Origin: Thermodesulfovibrio sp.
GTDB lineage: Bacteria; Nitrospirota; Thermodesulfovibrionia; Thermodesulfovibrionales; UBA6898
Length of the DNA stretch: 61,770 bases
Assembly: GCA_013824615.1 (NCBI GenBank)
Contig: PNOC01000018.1
Coordinates: 1-61,770 of the forward strand
Reading direction: 5' to 3'
Under the pieces are notes generated by a model. It worked only from the letters and a program-made list of their open reading frames with translations, was not told the DNA's origin and ran no database searches. Position 1 is the stretch's first letter; each line of letters begins with the position of its first letter. The position numbers were made by a program, and so were the translations under genes. Shown in pieces: positions 52,146 to 61,110 of the stretch.

Positions 52146-54371
52146 ATGGAGAAGAAATTCGGTGTATATATCTGTAAAGGCTGCGGCATCGGCGAGACCG
52201 TTGACATAGAAAAGCTGAAGAAGAACACGGCCGGCGGTGCAAGAGTCCCTGCAGAGCAGATCAAAGAGCATGGAATTCTCTGCAGCCCCGAAGGGCTGGA
52301 GCTGATCAGAAACGATGTCAAGGAAGGGACGAATACCATCATCGTTGGCGCCTGCTCTCCCCGCGTCAAGTTTGAGGAGTTCGATTTCCCCGGGACCCTG
52401 ACAGAGCGGGTCAACCTCCGTGAGTTTGTGTCCTGGACCCAGGAGCCGATGACCGAGGCGACCCAGACTTTGGCCGAAGATTACCTGAAGATGGGTGTGA
52501 TCAAGACGCAGAAGGGAAATCTGCCGGAGCCCAATATCCTGCCTGACCTGAGCAATGCGATTATGGTTATTGGCGGCGGTATTTCCGGACTGACTGCAGC
52601 CCTTGAGGCAGCGAATGCAGGTTACCAGGTTACCCTGGTCGAAAAAGAGGCTGAACTCGGCGGGTGGTCGGCAAAACTCTATAAGGAAGCTCCCCGTCAG
52701 TACCCTTATGAAAAGCTGGACGAACCCATGATCTTCGACAAGATCAAGGAAGTAGAAGCGCATCAGAATATCAAGGTCTATAAATCGACGACCATTGAGA
52801 AGACGGATGGTCAGCCTGGTCTTTTTGATGTGACGCTCGCTGCCAATGGAGCGAGTGAGACCATCAAGGTCGGGGCCTTTATCATGGCAGCCGGCTGGAA
52901 GCCATATGATGCCACGAAGCTGGTCCACCTCGGCTATGGCAATCCGAATGTTATCACCAGCGTACAGATGGAAGAGATGGCGAAGAAGGGCAAGATTATC
53001 CGCCCTTCTGACGGCAAAGAGGCGAAGAAGGTTGCCTTTATACAGTGCGCCGGTTCCCGTGATGCCAACCATCTTCCGTACTGTTCGTCCTTCTGCTGCG
53101 CGACCTCTCTGAAGCAGGCACAGTATGTGCGCGAGAAAAACAGCGACGCAGTCGCCATGATCTTCTACAAAGACATCAGGACCCCGGGCCAGAGCGAGCT
53201 GTTCTATAAGAATATGCAGAACAACCCCGGCGTGCTGCTGACCAAGGCTGAAGTAAGCGCTATTACCGATGCCGGCAACGGGAACCTCTATGTCGAGGCT
53301 GACCACACGTTTCTCGGTGAGAAGATACAGGTAGAGGCTGACCTGGTTGTTCTTGCCATCGGCGTCGTCCCGGCTACCCGTGCTCCGCAGGAGTATCTCG
53401 ATGGCCTGACCGAGGCCGGTAAAAAAGGCGATGATGCCAAGAAGGCTTACGTGGATGAAACCGCAAAGCCTGATTTCATATTGAATCTCAACTATAAACA
53501 GGGGCCGGAATTGCCGACTCTGGAAGGTGCCTACGGCTTTGCCGATTCGAACTTCATCTGTTTCCAGTACGAGACGAGAAGGACCGGTATCTACTCTGCA
53601 GGATGTGTGCGTCAGCCGATGAACATGGCTGAAGCTGCCCAGGACGCTGCCGGTGCAGCACTGAAGGCTATCCAGTGTGTGGAGCATGTTGCCACCGGCA
53701 CGGCAGTTCATCCGCGGGCATGGGATCAGACCTTCCCGGACCCGATGATGATCAAGTGTACCTCCTGCAAGAGATGCACGGACGAATGTCCGTTCGGCGC
53801 TATCGACGAGGATGCAAAGGGTACGCCGTTCTTCAGAGTCAACCGCTGCCGCCGCTGCGCTACCTGTCTGGGCGCATGTCCTGAAAGAATCGTTTCGTTC
53901 AAGGACTTCAGCGTCGACATTGTCGGTTCCATGCTGAAAGCGATCGATATCAACGAGGATGACTTCCGCATACTCGTGCTGGCCTGTGAAAACGATGCCT
54001 ATCCTGCACTCGACAGTGCTGCGATCAAACGCATGAAGATCAGTCCGAGCGTCAGGATAATTCCTGTGCGGTGCCTGGGCGCAACGAACCTTGTCTGGGT
54101 TACGGACGCCTTCTCGACCGGTATCGACGGGGTCCTGCTGTTGGGCTGCAAGTATGGTGAGAACTACCAGTGCCACTTTGTCAAAGGCAGTGAGCTTGCC
54201 AACTACCGCTTCAGCAAGGTTCAGGAGACGCTGAATAAACTCCAGCTTGAGGCTGAGCGGTGCCAGTTGATACAGGTATCGATTTCAGAGTATGACAAGC
54301 TGCCGCAGATAATCAACGACTTTGTGGCACGGGTTGAAGAGATAGGGCCTAATCCGTTTAAGGATCTGTAA
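52146..54371 (+). CDS. qmoB: Quinone-interacting membrane-bound oxidoreductase subunit B
   Basis: A 741-residue HdrA/MvhD-like fusion. It starts with a small cysteine segment (ICKGCGIGETV), followed by an FAD domain with VIGGGISGLTAALEAANAG at about residue 140, then two [4Fe-4S] motifs (CTSCKRCTDECP and CRRCATCLGACP near 540-580), and an MvhD-like C-terminal domain (about 600-730; the cysteines in VLACENDAYP, RCLGATNLVW, LLGCKYGENYQC). This matches the plan of QmoB. It is thought to take part in electron bifurcation or confurcation with an unknown partner. It is located between qmoA and qmoC; the long antisense frame over it is not a gene. Confidence 0.95.
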   Translation: MEKKFGVYICKGCGIGETVDIEKLKKNTAGGARVPAEQIKEHGILCSPEGLELIRNDVKEGTNTIIVGACSPRVKFEEFDFPGTLTERVNLREFVSWTQEPMTEATQTLAEDYLKMGVIKTQKGNLPEPNILPDLSNAIMVIGGGISGLTAALEAANAGYQVTLVEKEAELGGWSAKLYKEAPRQYPYEKLDEPMIFDKIKEVEAHQNIKVYKSTTIEKTDGQPGLFDVTLAANGASETIKVGAFIMAAGWKPYDATKLVHLGYGNPNVITSVQMEEMAKKGKIIRPSDGKEAKKVAFIQCAGSRDANHLPYCSSFCCATSLKQAQYVREKNSDAVAMIFYKDIRTPGQSELFYKNMQNNPGVLLTKAEVSAITDAGNGNLYVEADHTFLGEKIQVEADLVVLAIGVVPATRAPQEYLDGLTEAGKKGDDAKKAYVDETAKPDFILNLNYKQGPELPTLEGAYGFADSNFICFQYETRRTGIYSAGCVRQPMNMAEAAQDAAGAALKAIQCVEHVATGTAVHPRAWDQTFPDPMMIKCTSCKRCTDECPFGAIDEDAKGTPFFRVNRCRRCATCLGACPERIVSFKDFSVDIVGSMLKAIDINEDDFRILVLACENDAYPALDSAAIKRMKISPSVRIIPVRCLGATNLVWVTDAFSTGIDGVLLLGCKYGENYQCHFVKGSELANYRFSKVQETLNKLQLEAERCQLIQVSISEYDKLPQIINDFVARVEEIGPNPFKDL

Positions 54372-54407
54372 AATAGCAGGTTCCAGTTATAAAAAGAGGA
54401 GGAATAC

Positions 54408-55514
54408 ATGTCAGAACAGATTAAACCTGACCTTAAGTTTATAAACAGCGTTATCAACGCCGGTGGTGAATCGCTCAAGAAATGCTTTCAGTGCGCGACC
54501 TGCAGTGTGGTCTGCAAAGTCACCCCTGACGACAAACCGTTTCCGAGGAAAGAGATGGTCCAGGCACAGTGGGGGCTGAAGGACAAACTGCTCAGCAATC
54601 CGGATATTTGGCTCTGCCACCAGTGCAGCGACTGTACTGCCTATTGCCCCCGTGGGGCAAAGCCCGGCGAGGTGCTCGGCGCAATCAGGAAACTGAGCAT
54701 TGAGCATTATGCCTTCCCGAGCTTTGTCGGCAAGGCAGTGGCTGACCCGAAGTTCCTGCTGCTTACGTTTGCTGTCCCGGTGCTGATATTCGGCGCTGTT
54801 CTCATGGCCCTCGGGAACCTGAAAATTCCCGATGGTGAGATTGTTTACGCAGAGAAATTCATGCCGGTTCCGGTTATTGATGCTGTCTTTATCATGTCCG
54901 CTATTTTTGCCATGATCGGCTTTGGCGTCGGCATAACCCGCTACTGGAAAGACCTGACCTCCGGAACAAAGGTGAAGGGACTGCCCATGGCCGCCATCAT
55001 GGCCACGGTTACGGAGTTCCTGGCGCACAAAAAATTCAAGACCTGTGAAGAGACCGTGGACCGGTCGCGCTCGCATCTGTTTACGTTCTATGGCTTTGTC
55101 GGTCTTGCAATAACGACAACCTGGGCGATTGTTTACCTGTATGGTATGCAGTGGCTGTCCCCGTATCCGTTGCGCGATCCGATGAAGATATTCGGGAACC
55201 TTAGTGCTGCCTCGCTGCTAATCGGCATCACCCTGGTTATCATCAACAGGCTGAAGCACGCGGAGAAGGCCGGTTCCGGCAGTTACTTTGACTGGCTTTT
55301 TATCGGCGTCATTTTTACGATCGTAACCACCGGCCTGCTTTCAGAGATTCTGCGGCTGCTGCATGTTCCGGTGCTGGCTTACCCGGTGTATTTTATTCAC
55401 CTGGTCGTGGTTTTTTTCCTGTTTGCCTATGCCCCGTTTTCGAAAATGGCCCATATGGTCTACAGGACAACCGCCCTGGTTTATGCAAAGCATACGGGCA
55501 GGGATAAAGCTTAA
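54408..55514 (+). CDS. qmoC: Quinone-interacting membrane-bound oxidoreductase subunit C
   Basis: A 368-residue subunit made of an HdrC-like domain (residues 1-110) with two [4Fe-4S] motifs (CFQCATCSVVCK and CHQCSDCTAYCP), fused to an HdrE-like cytochrome b membrane domain with six hydrophobic segments (roughly 115-360). Histidines in the membrane part (SHLFTFYGF, LLHVPVLAYPVYFIH) can bind heme b. It oxidises menaquinol and passes electrons to QmoB and A. Start ATG 54408 has GAGGAGG seven bases away. Confidence 0.95.
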   Translation: MSEQIKPDLKFINSVINAGGESLKKCFQCATCSVVCKVTPDDKPFPRKEMVQAQWGLKDKLLSNPDIWLCHQCSDCTAYCPRGAKPGEVLGAIRKLSIEHYAFPSFVGKAVADPKFLLLTFAVPVLIFGAVLMALGNLKIPDGEIVYAEKFMPVPVIDAVFIMSAIFAMIGFGVGITRYWKDLTSGTKVKGLPMAAIMATVTEFLAHKKFKTCEETVDRSRSHLFTFYGFVGLAITTTWAIVYLYGMQWLSPYPLRDPMKIFGNLSAASLLIGITLVIINRLKHAEKAGSGSYFDWLFIGVIFTIVTTGLLSEILRLLHVPVLAYPVYFIHLVVVFFLFAYAPFSKMAHMVYRTTALVYAKHTGRDKA

Positions 55515-55559
55515 CAAACGCATGGCTGCATATGAAGCAGCCCAGGGAGGTATGAGCGT

Positions 55560-56006
55560 ATGGCTACGGTGAAAGAGATTCTCGGAGATGTAGAGAGAGA
55601 GATTGTGTCCCTTGCCACGGACAGGACAGTGGCGGATGCCGTCAGCATTATGGTCGAAAATGAGATCGGCGCATTGGTCGTGGTTGACAGCGACGGCAAA
55701 CCGGTCGGCATGTTCACCGAAAGGGACGTGCTGAAATGCTGGACCAGGAAGGGCGACCGCCATTTCAAGGACATCAAAATTGCGGAGGTCATGACCACCA
55801 ATCTGATCATTGTTGAGGCTGACGATGACCTCTGCTATGTGACAACCATTATGATCAAGAACAGGATCCGGCACCTGCCGATCCTCGAGAAGAACAAGCT
55901 GATCGCCATGCTGTCGATCAGGGACGTGGTAAAGGCTCAGGTGACCGATCTCCGGGCAGAGAACCATTATCTGAAGGATTATATCTCAGATAAATACCCG
56001 GGTTGA
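55560..56006 (+). CDS. Two-CBS-domain protein next to qmo genes
   Basis: A 148-residue protein made of two CBS motifs: residues about 10-65 (VADAVSIMVENEIGALVVVDSDGKPVGMFTERDVL) and about 75-130 (DDLCYVTTIMIKNRIRHLPILEKNKLIAMLSIRDVVK). A pair of CBS motifs forms a Bateman module that binds adenine nucleotides (AMP, ATP, AdoMet). It lies 45 bases after qmoC and 128 bases before hppA, so it may sense the adenylate state and adjust APS reduction or pyrophosphate use, since AMP is a product of APS reduction. That is an inference from position. The site GGAGG is ten bases before ATG. Confidence 0.92.
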   Translation: MATVKEILGDVEREIVSLATDRTVADAVSIMVENEIGALVVVDSDGKPVGMFTERDVLKCWTRKGDRHFKDIKIAEVMTTNLIIVEADDDLCYVTTIMIKNRIRHLPILEKNKLIAMLSIRDVVKAQVTDLRAENHYLKDYISDKYPG

Positions 56007-56134
56007 TACGATTTCCTAAAAAGTTTTCATCTGGAATCAATAGCTTAAAGGAGGTGAAGTCAGAGGCCTTTAGTCTTGGTACGGTTCAATAATTTATTTA
56101 TATAATAATTTTTTTAAGAAAAGGAGGAGTTTGA
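56007..56134 (+). other. Leader region of hppA
   Basis: AT-rich region with a TATAATAAT stretch around 56098-56108, a possible -10, and a weak -35 (TTGGTA) at an unfavourable distance of about 19 bases. Two ribosome-like sequences occur: AAAGGAGGTGAAG (56047) with no gene start nearby, and AAAGGAGGAG right before hppA. Nothing else seen. Confidence 0.4.
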
Positions 56135-58210
56135 ATGAGTGGACTTAGTAATACTATTTTATTTGCTTTAGGTTGCGGAGCGTTAGGCGTTATATACGCT
56201 GCGATGACTGCAATGTGGGTATCAAAGCAGGATGCAGGAAATGCGAAGATGCAGGAGATTTCAAATGCGGTCAAAGAGGGTGCAATGGCTTTCCTCGCAC
56301 GTGAGTACAAAACGGTTGCTATGGTTGCGGTGCCTTTGACGATTATGTTGTCTTTCCTCGGGACCTGGACAGCAATAGGGTTCGTTATCGGAACGGTCGG
56401 TTCGGCGGTAGCCGGATACATCGGCATGATGGTATCGGTGCGGGCCAATGTGCGTACAGCTCAGGCTGCCCACAAGGGCCTCCAGGCTGCACTCGGCCTT
56501 GCTTTTAAGGGCGGATCAGTTACCGGCGTTATGGTTGTAGGTCTTGGTATCATCGGACTTGCGGGTTTTTATTTTATAGCTAAACAGTCTGCTCCTGAAC
56601 AGGCATTCCATGCACTTGTAGGACTCGGATTCGGCTGTTCGCTTATGAGCGTGTTTGCCCGTATCGCAGGTGGTATATATACAAAGGCAGCAGACGTAGG
56701 AGCTGACCTCGTCGGAAAAGTTGAAGCTGGAATTCCTGAAGATGATCCCAGGAACCCTGCTGTTATCGCAGATAACGTTGGTGACAACGTAGGTGACTGT
56801 GCAGGCATGGCAGCTGACCTTTATGAAACATATACGGTTACGCTCGTTGCAGCAATGCTTCTTGCAAAGACTGTTTTTGGCGCTGAGAGTCTATGGGTCG
56901 AGTTCCCCCTCATGCTCGGCGGAATATCTATCATCGCTTCCATTATCGGAACCTTTGCAGTAAGGCTCGGTAAAAGCGGATATATCATGGGCGCCCTCTA
57001 TAAGGGACTCGCTGTTGCCGGCGTTCTTGCCGCAATAGCATTTTATATCGTAACCGGTGAATTCCTGAAAGGTGTAGATCCGGCTTCAATGGTCTCTCAC
57101 CCTTCATTTACACAGATTAACGTTTTTCTTATGGCGCTTATCGGTCTTGCATTGACCGGAATAATCGTCGTAATAACTGAGTACTTCACTGCTGCCCAGT
57201 ATCCACCGGTGAAGCATATTGCACAAGCCAGCTTGACTGGTCACGGAACAAACGTTATCGCAGGCCTTGCGGTCAGCATGAAGTCAACCGCAGCACCTGT
57301 TTTGGTTATCGTTGCTTCGATCCTCGGCGCTTATCAATTAGGCGGCGGGTTTGCTGGAGACTTGTCGGGCGGTCTTTTTGCTATAGCCCTGTCAGCTGTT
57401 TCGATGCTTTCTATGACAGGCATTGTTGTAGCTATTGACACATACGGCCCGATTACAGACAATGCAGGTGGTATAGCTGAAATGGCAGGAATGCCTGAAG
57501 AGATTCGTGCTATCACAGATCCGTTGGATGCAGTCGGCAACACCACAAAGGCTGTTACAAAGGGTTATGCTATCGGTTCGGCAGCCCTTGCAGCTCTCGT
57601 TCTTTTTGCAGAGTATTCAAGGTCATTCTCTACTCCGATCCTGTTTGACCTTTCGAACCCTATGGTTCTGGCAGGCCTTTTCATCGGCGGTCTGCTTCCT
57701 TATTATTACGGCTCGCTCCTGATGGAGGCCGTTGCTAAGGCTGCAGGCGGCATCGTTGTTGAAGTGCGCAGGCAGTTCAAAGAGATTCCCGGCATCATGG
57801 AAGGCACGGGAAAGCCGGAGTACGGCAAGTGCGTTGACATCGTGACCAAGGGCGCCATTCAGCAGATGATGGTTCCTGCGCTTATCCCGGTTGTTGTTCC
57901 CGTTGTTGTTGGACTTCTCCTGGGCAAAGAGGCCCTCGGAGGCGTACTTATGGGAAGTATCCTGACCGGACTCTTCCAGGCTATCGCCATGACCAGTGGC
58001 GGCGGCGCATGGGACAATGCCAAGAAAGCCTTTGAAGACGGCGTTACTGATTCTACAGGAAAAGTTCACAAGAAGGGCAGCGAGGGCCACAAGGCCTCTG
58101 TCACGGGCGACACAGTCGGCGATCCTTACAAGGATACCGCAGGACCTGCGATCAACCCGATGATCAAGGTCATCAACATTGTCGCGCTTCTTATCGTTCC
58201 TTTGATCTAG
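56135..58210 (+). CDS. hppA: Membrane-bound proton-pumping pyrophosphatase, K+-independent type
   Basis: A 691-residue integral membrane pyrophosphatase with about 16 membrane segments. The substrate loop has [42 protein letters not shown] (spread over residues about 187-228) and a late [20 protein letters not shown]. The motif [12 protein letters not shown] has Lys and Thr at the positions that distinguish K+-independent, H+-pumping enzymes (Ala in K+-dependent ones, GNTTAA). It therefore probably pumps H+ using pyrophosphate. Its place after sat-apr-qmo fits recovery of energy from the PPi released by Sat. A terminator follows. Confidence 0.96.
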   Translation: MSGLSNTILFALGCGALGVIYAAMTAMWVSKQDAGNAKMQEISNAVKEGAMAFLAREYKTVAMVAVPLTIMLSFLGTWTAIGFVIGTVGSAVAGYIGMMVSVRANVRTAQAAHKGLQAALGLAFKGGSVTGVMVVGLGIIGLAGFYFIAKQSAPEQAFHALVGLGFGCSLMSVFARIAGGIYTKAADVGADLVGKVEAGIPEDDPRNPAVIADNVGDNVGDCAGMAADLYETYTVTLVAAMLLAKTVFGAESLWVEFPLMLGGISIIASIIGTFAVRLGKSGYIMGALYKGLAVAGVLAAIAFYIVTGEFLKGVDPASMVSHPSFTQINVFLMALIGLALTGIIVVITEYFTAAQYPPVKHIAQASLTGHGTNVIAGLAVSMKSTAAPVLVIVASILGAYQLGGGFAGDLSGGLFAIALSAVSMLSMTGIVVAIDTYGPITDNAGGIAEMAGMPEEIRAITDPLDAVGNTTKAVTKGYAIGSAALAALVLFAEYSRSFSTPILFDLSNPMVLAGLFIGGLLPYYYGSLLMEAVAKAAGGIVVEVRRQFKEIPGIMEGTGKPEYGKCVDIVTKGAIQQMMVPALIPVVVPVVVGLLLGKEALGGVLMGSILTGLFQAIAMTSGGGAWDNAKKAFEDGVTDSTGKVHKKGSEGHKASVTGDTVGDPYKDTAGPAINPMIKVINIVALLIVPLI

Positions 58211-58230
58211 AAGCTGTTGCAGGAAATACC

Positions 58231-58268
58231 AAGGGCTGGTCGGGATATTCCCGGCCAGCCCTTTTTTT
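58231..58268 (+). terminator. Intrinsic terminator after hppA
   Basis: A 14-bp stem (AAGGGCTGGTCGGG with one G-T pair, loop ATATT) followed by a run of eight Ts. About 20 bases after the hppA stop; it closes the sat-apr-qmo-hppA region. Confidence 0.93.
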
Positions 58269-58311
58269 TATTTACAACAATAAATTGAGATCCCTGAAAA
58301 ACCTTTATTTT

Positions 58312-58395
58312 CGGTCATTCCCGTGAAGACGGGAATCCATAGCCCACTGATTATTTATAAACCTGGATCCCCGGGTCAAGCCCGAGGATGACAGA
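58312..58395. repeat. Palindromic dispersed-type element (GTCATTCCCG... type)
   Basis: The element starts CGGTCATTCCCGTGAAGACGGGAATCC and ends CTGGATCCCCGGGTCAAGCCCGAGGATGACAG, making two inner hairpins (CCCGTGAAGACGGG; CGGGTCAAGCCCG) inside an outer GTCAT/ATGAC inverted repeat. Such sequences are typical of REP- or MITE-like elements that occur many times in proteobacterial and Nitrospirota genomes. It is the only copy in this window. Confidence 0.75.
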
Positions 58396-58421
58396 TTCCG
58401 GACTTTTTCATAAGTCTCAAG

Positions 58422-58814
58422 TTAAACAGAAAGTTCTTTTTTTAGCCAGTTCCGGATCTCATCGCTGATGGCATACATGCCGCATACCGGGGGCAGCACC
58501 GGCTGCTCGATTGCAGCCTTTACCATTTCCGCCGGCACTTCCTCGATCTTCCCCACGGTGTTGGTTATATCGCTCCTCCCGATCTTCAGGAGCATCAGGG
58601 CCGGGATTTCGGATTCGGTCTCGATATAAAACATATACCCGGTTATATCCTTCAATTTTTCAAGATCTTCAGGCCGGGACTGAAACCGCGGCTCCATCAT
58701 CATCTGCGGAGTTACATCCAGCTTGATCTTCGGGAGTATATCAGGTCTCTCTTTGATATCCTTCAAGCCGAGCAGATCGAAAACACTTTTGTCATCAATT
58801 TCAGGAATGTCCAT
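58422..58814 (-). CDS. Protein of unknown function in a redox operon
   Basis: A 130-residue soluble protein with no signal peptide. It has an acidic helix at the start (MDIPEIDDKSVFDLLGLKDIKER), a central FYIETESEIPALMLLKIGRSDITNTVGKIEEVPAEMVKAAIEQP, and a C-terminal VCGMYAISDEIRNWLKKELSV. There is one cysteine. I do not recognise a family. It overlaps the FTR-like gene by 14 bases and is the third gene after a glutaredoxin and the FTR catalytic-chain-like protein, so it probably assists or is a substrate of that pair. The pattern of short strands could fit a small sensor or adaptor fold. Confidence 0.7.
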   Translation of the reverse strand: MDIPEIDDKSVFDLLGLKDIKERPDILPKIKLDVTPQMMMEPRFQSRPEDLEKLKDITGYMFYIETESEIPALMLLKIGRSDITNTVGKIEEVPAEMVKAAIEQPVLPPVCGMYAISDEIRNWLKKELSV

Positions 58815-59142
58815 TCGTTACCTCTTTCTTTACACGTCGTTCAGGTACTGTAATATGAGCAATCTTCTCTTCGTTCCACTCAGCAGAGACATACAGGCCG
58901 CAATAACAGCTGCCGAATTCACTGACATCAGCATTACGGTAGGCGCAGGGACAGACGATGTCGGCGTCCATCTCCCCGACACCTGATGCCAGCCTGCAGG
59001 GGCAGGACCGGTAGCCATAGCGTGCTTCATTCCTGAGCAGTCCATCCAGAATATCCAGGACAAACGTCTTGTCGCGATTGAGCTCCATCCCCTGACTGTG
59101 GGCATAGGTCGTCAGCAGATCAAAGAGCTGCTCAGGAGTCAT
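58801..59142 (-). CDS. Ferredoxin-thioredoxin reductase catalytic-chain-like protein
   Basis: A 113-residue protein with the three Cys motifs of FTR beta: CPC (residues 47-49), CPC (64-66) and a C-x-C (79-81). In plant and cyanobacterial FTR these hold one [4Fe-4S] cluster and the redox disulfide, and the third motif is CHC with a functionally important His. Here it is CYC, with Tyr80 in its place. No variable (alpha) chain gene is present. It overlaps the glutaredoxin stop by four bases and the unknown gene after it. Likely uses reduced ferredoxin to reduce a thiol-disulfide partner, possibly the co-encoded glutaredoxin. Confidence 0.85.
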   Translation of the reverse strand: MTPEQLFDLLTTYAHSQGMELNRDKTFVLDILDGLLRNEARYGYRSCPCRLASGVGEMDADIVCPCAYRNADVSEFGSCYCGLYVSAEWNEEKIAHITVPERRVKKEVTNGHS

Positions 59143-59405
59143 GTCTTCCCGGATGCATTGCTGCCGAGGATCTTGGCCCTCAGCCGGTCTATATCATATC
59201 CGACGACAACTTCTTCAACCACAGTGGTCGGATAAGTCGACTGTGGATTGTGCCTTGCTACTTCCTTGGTCATCACCCACTGCTCTCCACTCTGCAGCAG
59301 GTCGACCTCAATAAGCGTGTATGTGATGCCGTTGTCGTCAAGAAACGTCTTCACCTTTTTGCATACAGGACACGTGCTGAGAGAATAGAGCGTCACCTTT
59401 TTCAT
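59139..59405 (-). CDS. Glutaredoxin-like protein
   Basis: An 88-residue thioredoxin-fold protein with the active site CPVC in YSLSTCPVCKKVKTFL, then STYPTTVVEE with the cis-proline region and VVVGYDIDRLRAK. The lack of a usual glutathione-binding TVP/GG pattern suggests it works with a reductase rather than glutathione, similar to NrdH-redoxin. It is first in the operon with the FTR-like gene, so it may be that protein's target. The start overlaps nothing and has no good ribosome site. Confidence 0.9.
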   Translation of the reverse strand: MKKVTLYSLSTCPVCKKVKTFLDDNGITYTLIEVDLLQSGEQWVMTKEVARHNPQSTYPTTVVEEVVVGYDIDRLRAKILGSNASGKT

Positions 59406-59603
59406 GTATCAATCCTGGGCCTCGTGAATTGCGGGCTGACCGGCTGTGATGGTATCAACCCCAGAGGTTATAGTATAATACAGATAACGTGCTCAGTGGA
59501 AACAGAGCGGCATGAGCGGCGAATACTTTCTTCCCTTTTCCCATTTATCTGCCAACGTCCGTATGCCATTGACGCAAAATCATTACAACAGAGGAGTGCT
59601 TTC
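59406..59603. other. Intergenic region between glutaredoxin operon and YkgJ-type gene
   Basis: Divergent gap of 198 bases. TATAAT at 59474-59479 may serve the plus-strand gene but lacks a good -35 at the right distance. No RNA gene or repeat recognised. Confidence 0.35.
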
Positions 59604-60521
59604 ATGGGTGAAAAGAAGAACAAGGACAAGGCCGCAGTCAATGAGATAAAACAGGCCCTCCAGGGCAAGATAAAACAGAGCGTTATTGTCCCGGAGTTCC
59701 TTACCAGCAAATCGCGCTTCAGATTTAAGTGTTATCCAGGCATCGGCTGTTTTACCAAGTGCTGCAGCGGCATCAAAATTATTCTTTCCCCCTATGATAT
59801 CTATCGCCTTAAAAACAGGCTGGGCAAGACCTATCTGGAATTCCTCAACGAGCATACTGTCCCCATGACCATAGAGGGTTCATCCCTGGAAACCGTAGGT
59901 CTCCGTATGCTGGATGACGAAGGACGGTCCTGCCCGTTTGTGACCCCTGATGGCTGCACCGTCTACACTGATCGCCCTCTTACCTGCCGATACTATCCTA
60001 TAGGGATGGGCATGATGAAGAAGGACACCGGCACGTCCGGAGAGGACTTTTTTATCAAGGTCAAGGAAGACCACTGCCTCGGCCATAACGAAGAAAAGGT
60101 CTGGACCGTCCAGGAATGGCGGCAGGACCAGGAGTCTGATGTTTATGATGAGATGAACAACGACTGGATGGCGATCGTTTTGAAAGCGAAGACCCTCGGC
60201 AAGGTAGAGTTCAGCCAGCGTTCGCTCCAGCTCTTCTTTATCGTCAGCACCAACCTTGACCTCTTCAGGGACATGGCCCTTACCCCGAAATTTATCTCGG
60301 CCTACCAGCTCGATGAGGAGATGCTAAAGAAACTCGCAGCGGACGAACTGGAGCTGCTGAAGTTTTCTCTGAAATGGCTTCGGTTCGTGACGTTCAACGA
60401 AGGTGACTTCACCGTAGACCAGGAGGCCAGGGCGAAGGCAAAAGAAAAACTCCTTGCCCAGGCCGAAGAAGAGATGAAAAGACGCAGAGAAGAGGAAGCA
60501 GAGATTGAAATAGAGGATTAG
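59604..60521 (+). CDS. YkgJ/UPF0153-type putative zinc- or iron-chelating cysteine protein
   Basis: A 305-residue protein. I start at ATG 59604, which has GAGGAG eight bases upstream; the open frame reaches back to 59250 but overlaps the convergent region of the glutaredoxin gene. The conserved core has CYPGIGCFTKCC, DEGRSCPFVTPDGCTVYTDRPLTCRYYPIGMG, and EDHCLGH, a cysteine pattern typical of the YkgJ family that may bind a metal or Fe-S cluster. The C-terminus is a long charged coiled coil (AKAKEKLLAQAEEEMKRRREEE). An N-terminal Lys-rich part precedes the core. Function unknown; possibly a flagellin-methylase-like FliB group relative. Confidence 0.85.
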   Translation: MGEKKNKDKAAVNEIKQALQGKIKQSVIVPEFLTSKSRFRFKCYPGIGCFTKCCSGIKIILSPYDIYRLKNRLGKTYLEFLNEHTVPMTIEGSSLETVGLRMLDDEGRSCPFVTPDGCTVYTDRPLTCRYYPIGMGMMKKDTGTSGEDFFIKVKEDHCLGHNEEKVWTVQEWRQDQESDVYDEMNNDWMAIVLKAKTLGKVEFSQRSLQLFFIVSTNLDLFRDMALTPKFISAYQLDEEMLKKLAADELELLKFSLKWLRFVTFNEGDFTVDQEARAKAKEKLLAQAEEEMKRRREEEAEIEIED

Positions 60522-60540
60522 CCCTGGCAAGGGCTTTATT

Positions 60541-61110
60541 CTAATACTTCAGTTTTAAAAAGTTCCTGAGCAGGTCCTTGCCGGAGGTGGTGAGGATCGA
60601 CTCGGGATGGAACTGGACCCCTTCGATGATGAACTCCTTATGCCTGACCCCCATAATCTCGCCGTCGTCGGTCCAGGCCGTTATCTCGAGGCAGGCAGGC
60701 ATGGTCTCTTTCTTGATCACCAGGGAGTGGTATCGGGTGGCGATGAACGGGTTCGGCAGCCCTTCATAGACGGTTTTGCCATCGTGCTGGACCATCGAGG
60801 TCTTTCCGTGCATCAGCTTCGGGGCCCGGATGATATCGCCACCGAAGGCGGCGCCGATCGACTGATGGCCGAGGCATACACCCAGAATCGGGATCTTTCC
60901 GGCAAAATGTACAATTGTCCCCACTGAAATTCCGGCCTCGTTCGGCGTGCACGGCCCGGGAGATATGACGATCCTGTCGGGCTTCATCTGTTCGATATCC
61001 TCAAGGGTAATTTTATTATTCCTGAATACTTTGATATCCTCCCCCAGCTCGCCAAGATACTGGACCAGGTTATAGGTAAAGGAATCATAGTTGTCGATCA
61101 TCAGCAGCAT
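60541..61110 (-). CDS. trpG: Anthranilate synthase component II (glutamine amidotransferase)
   Basis: A 189-residue class I glutamine amidotransferase. The catalytic triad is visible: Cys in [12 protein letters not shown], and His-x-Glu in [11 protein letters not shown]. It also has [23 protein letters not shown] and [11 protein letters not shown]. It supplies ammonia to TrpE for anthranilate formation. PabA function for folate is also possible as these proteins are interchangeable in some bacteria. The start overlaps the trpE stop by one base. Confidence 0.95.
   Translation of the reverse strand: MLLMIDNYDSFTYNLVQYLGELGEDIKVFRNNKITLEDIEQMKPDRIVISPGPCTPNEAGISVGTIVHFAGKIPILGVCLGHQSIGAAFGGDIIRAPKLMHGKTSMVQHDGKTVYEGLPNPFIATRYHSLVIKKETMPACLEITAWTDDGEIMGVRHKEFIIEGVQFHPESILTTSGKDLLRNFLKLKY

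Noticed and set aside
52119-54176. 685-residue open frame on the minus strand
   Set aside because: It lies fully opposite qmoB, which has clear family motifs and strong codon bias; the antisense frame has no recognisable domains and results from the GC-rich codon pattern.
59250-59603. 118-residue N-terminal extension of the YkgJ-type protein
   Set aside because: It overlaps the glutaredoxin gene on the other strand and does not resemble protein; the ATG at 59604 has a strong ribosome site.
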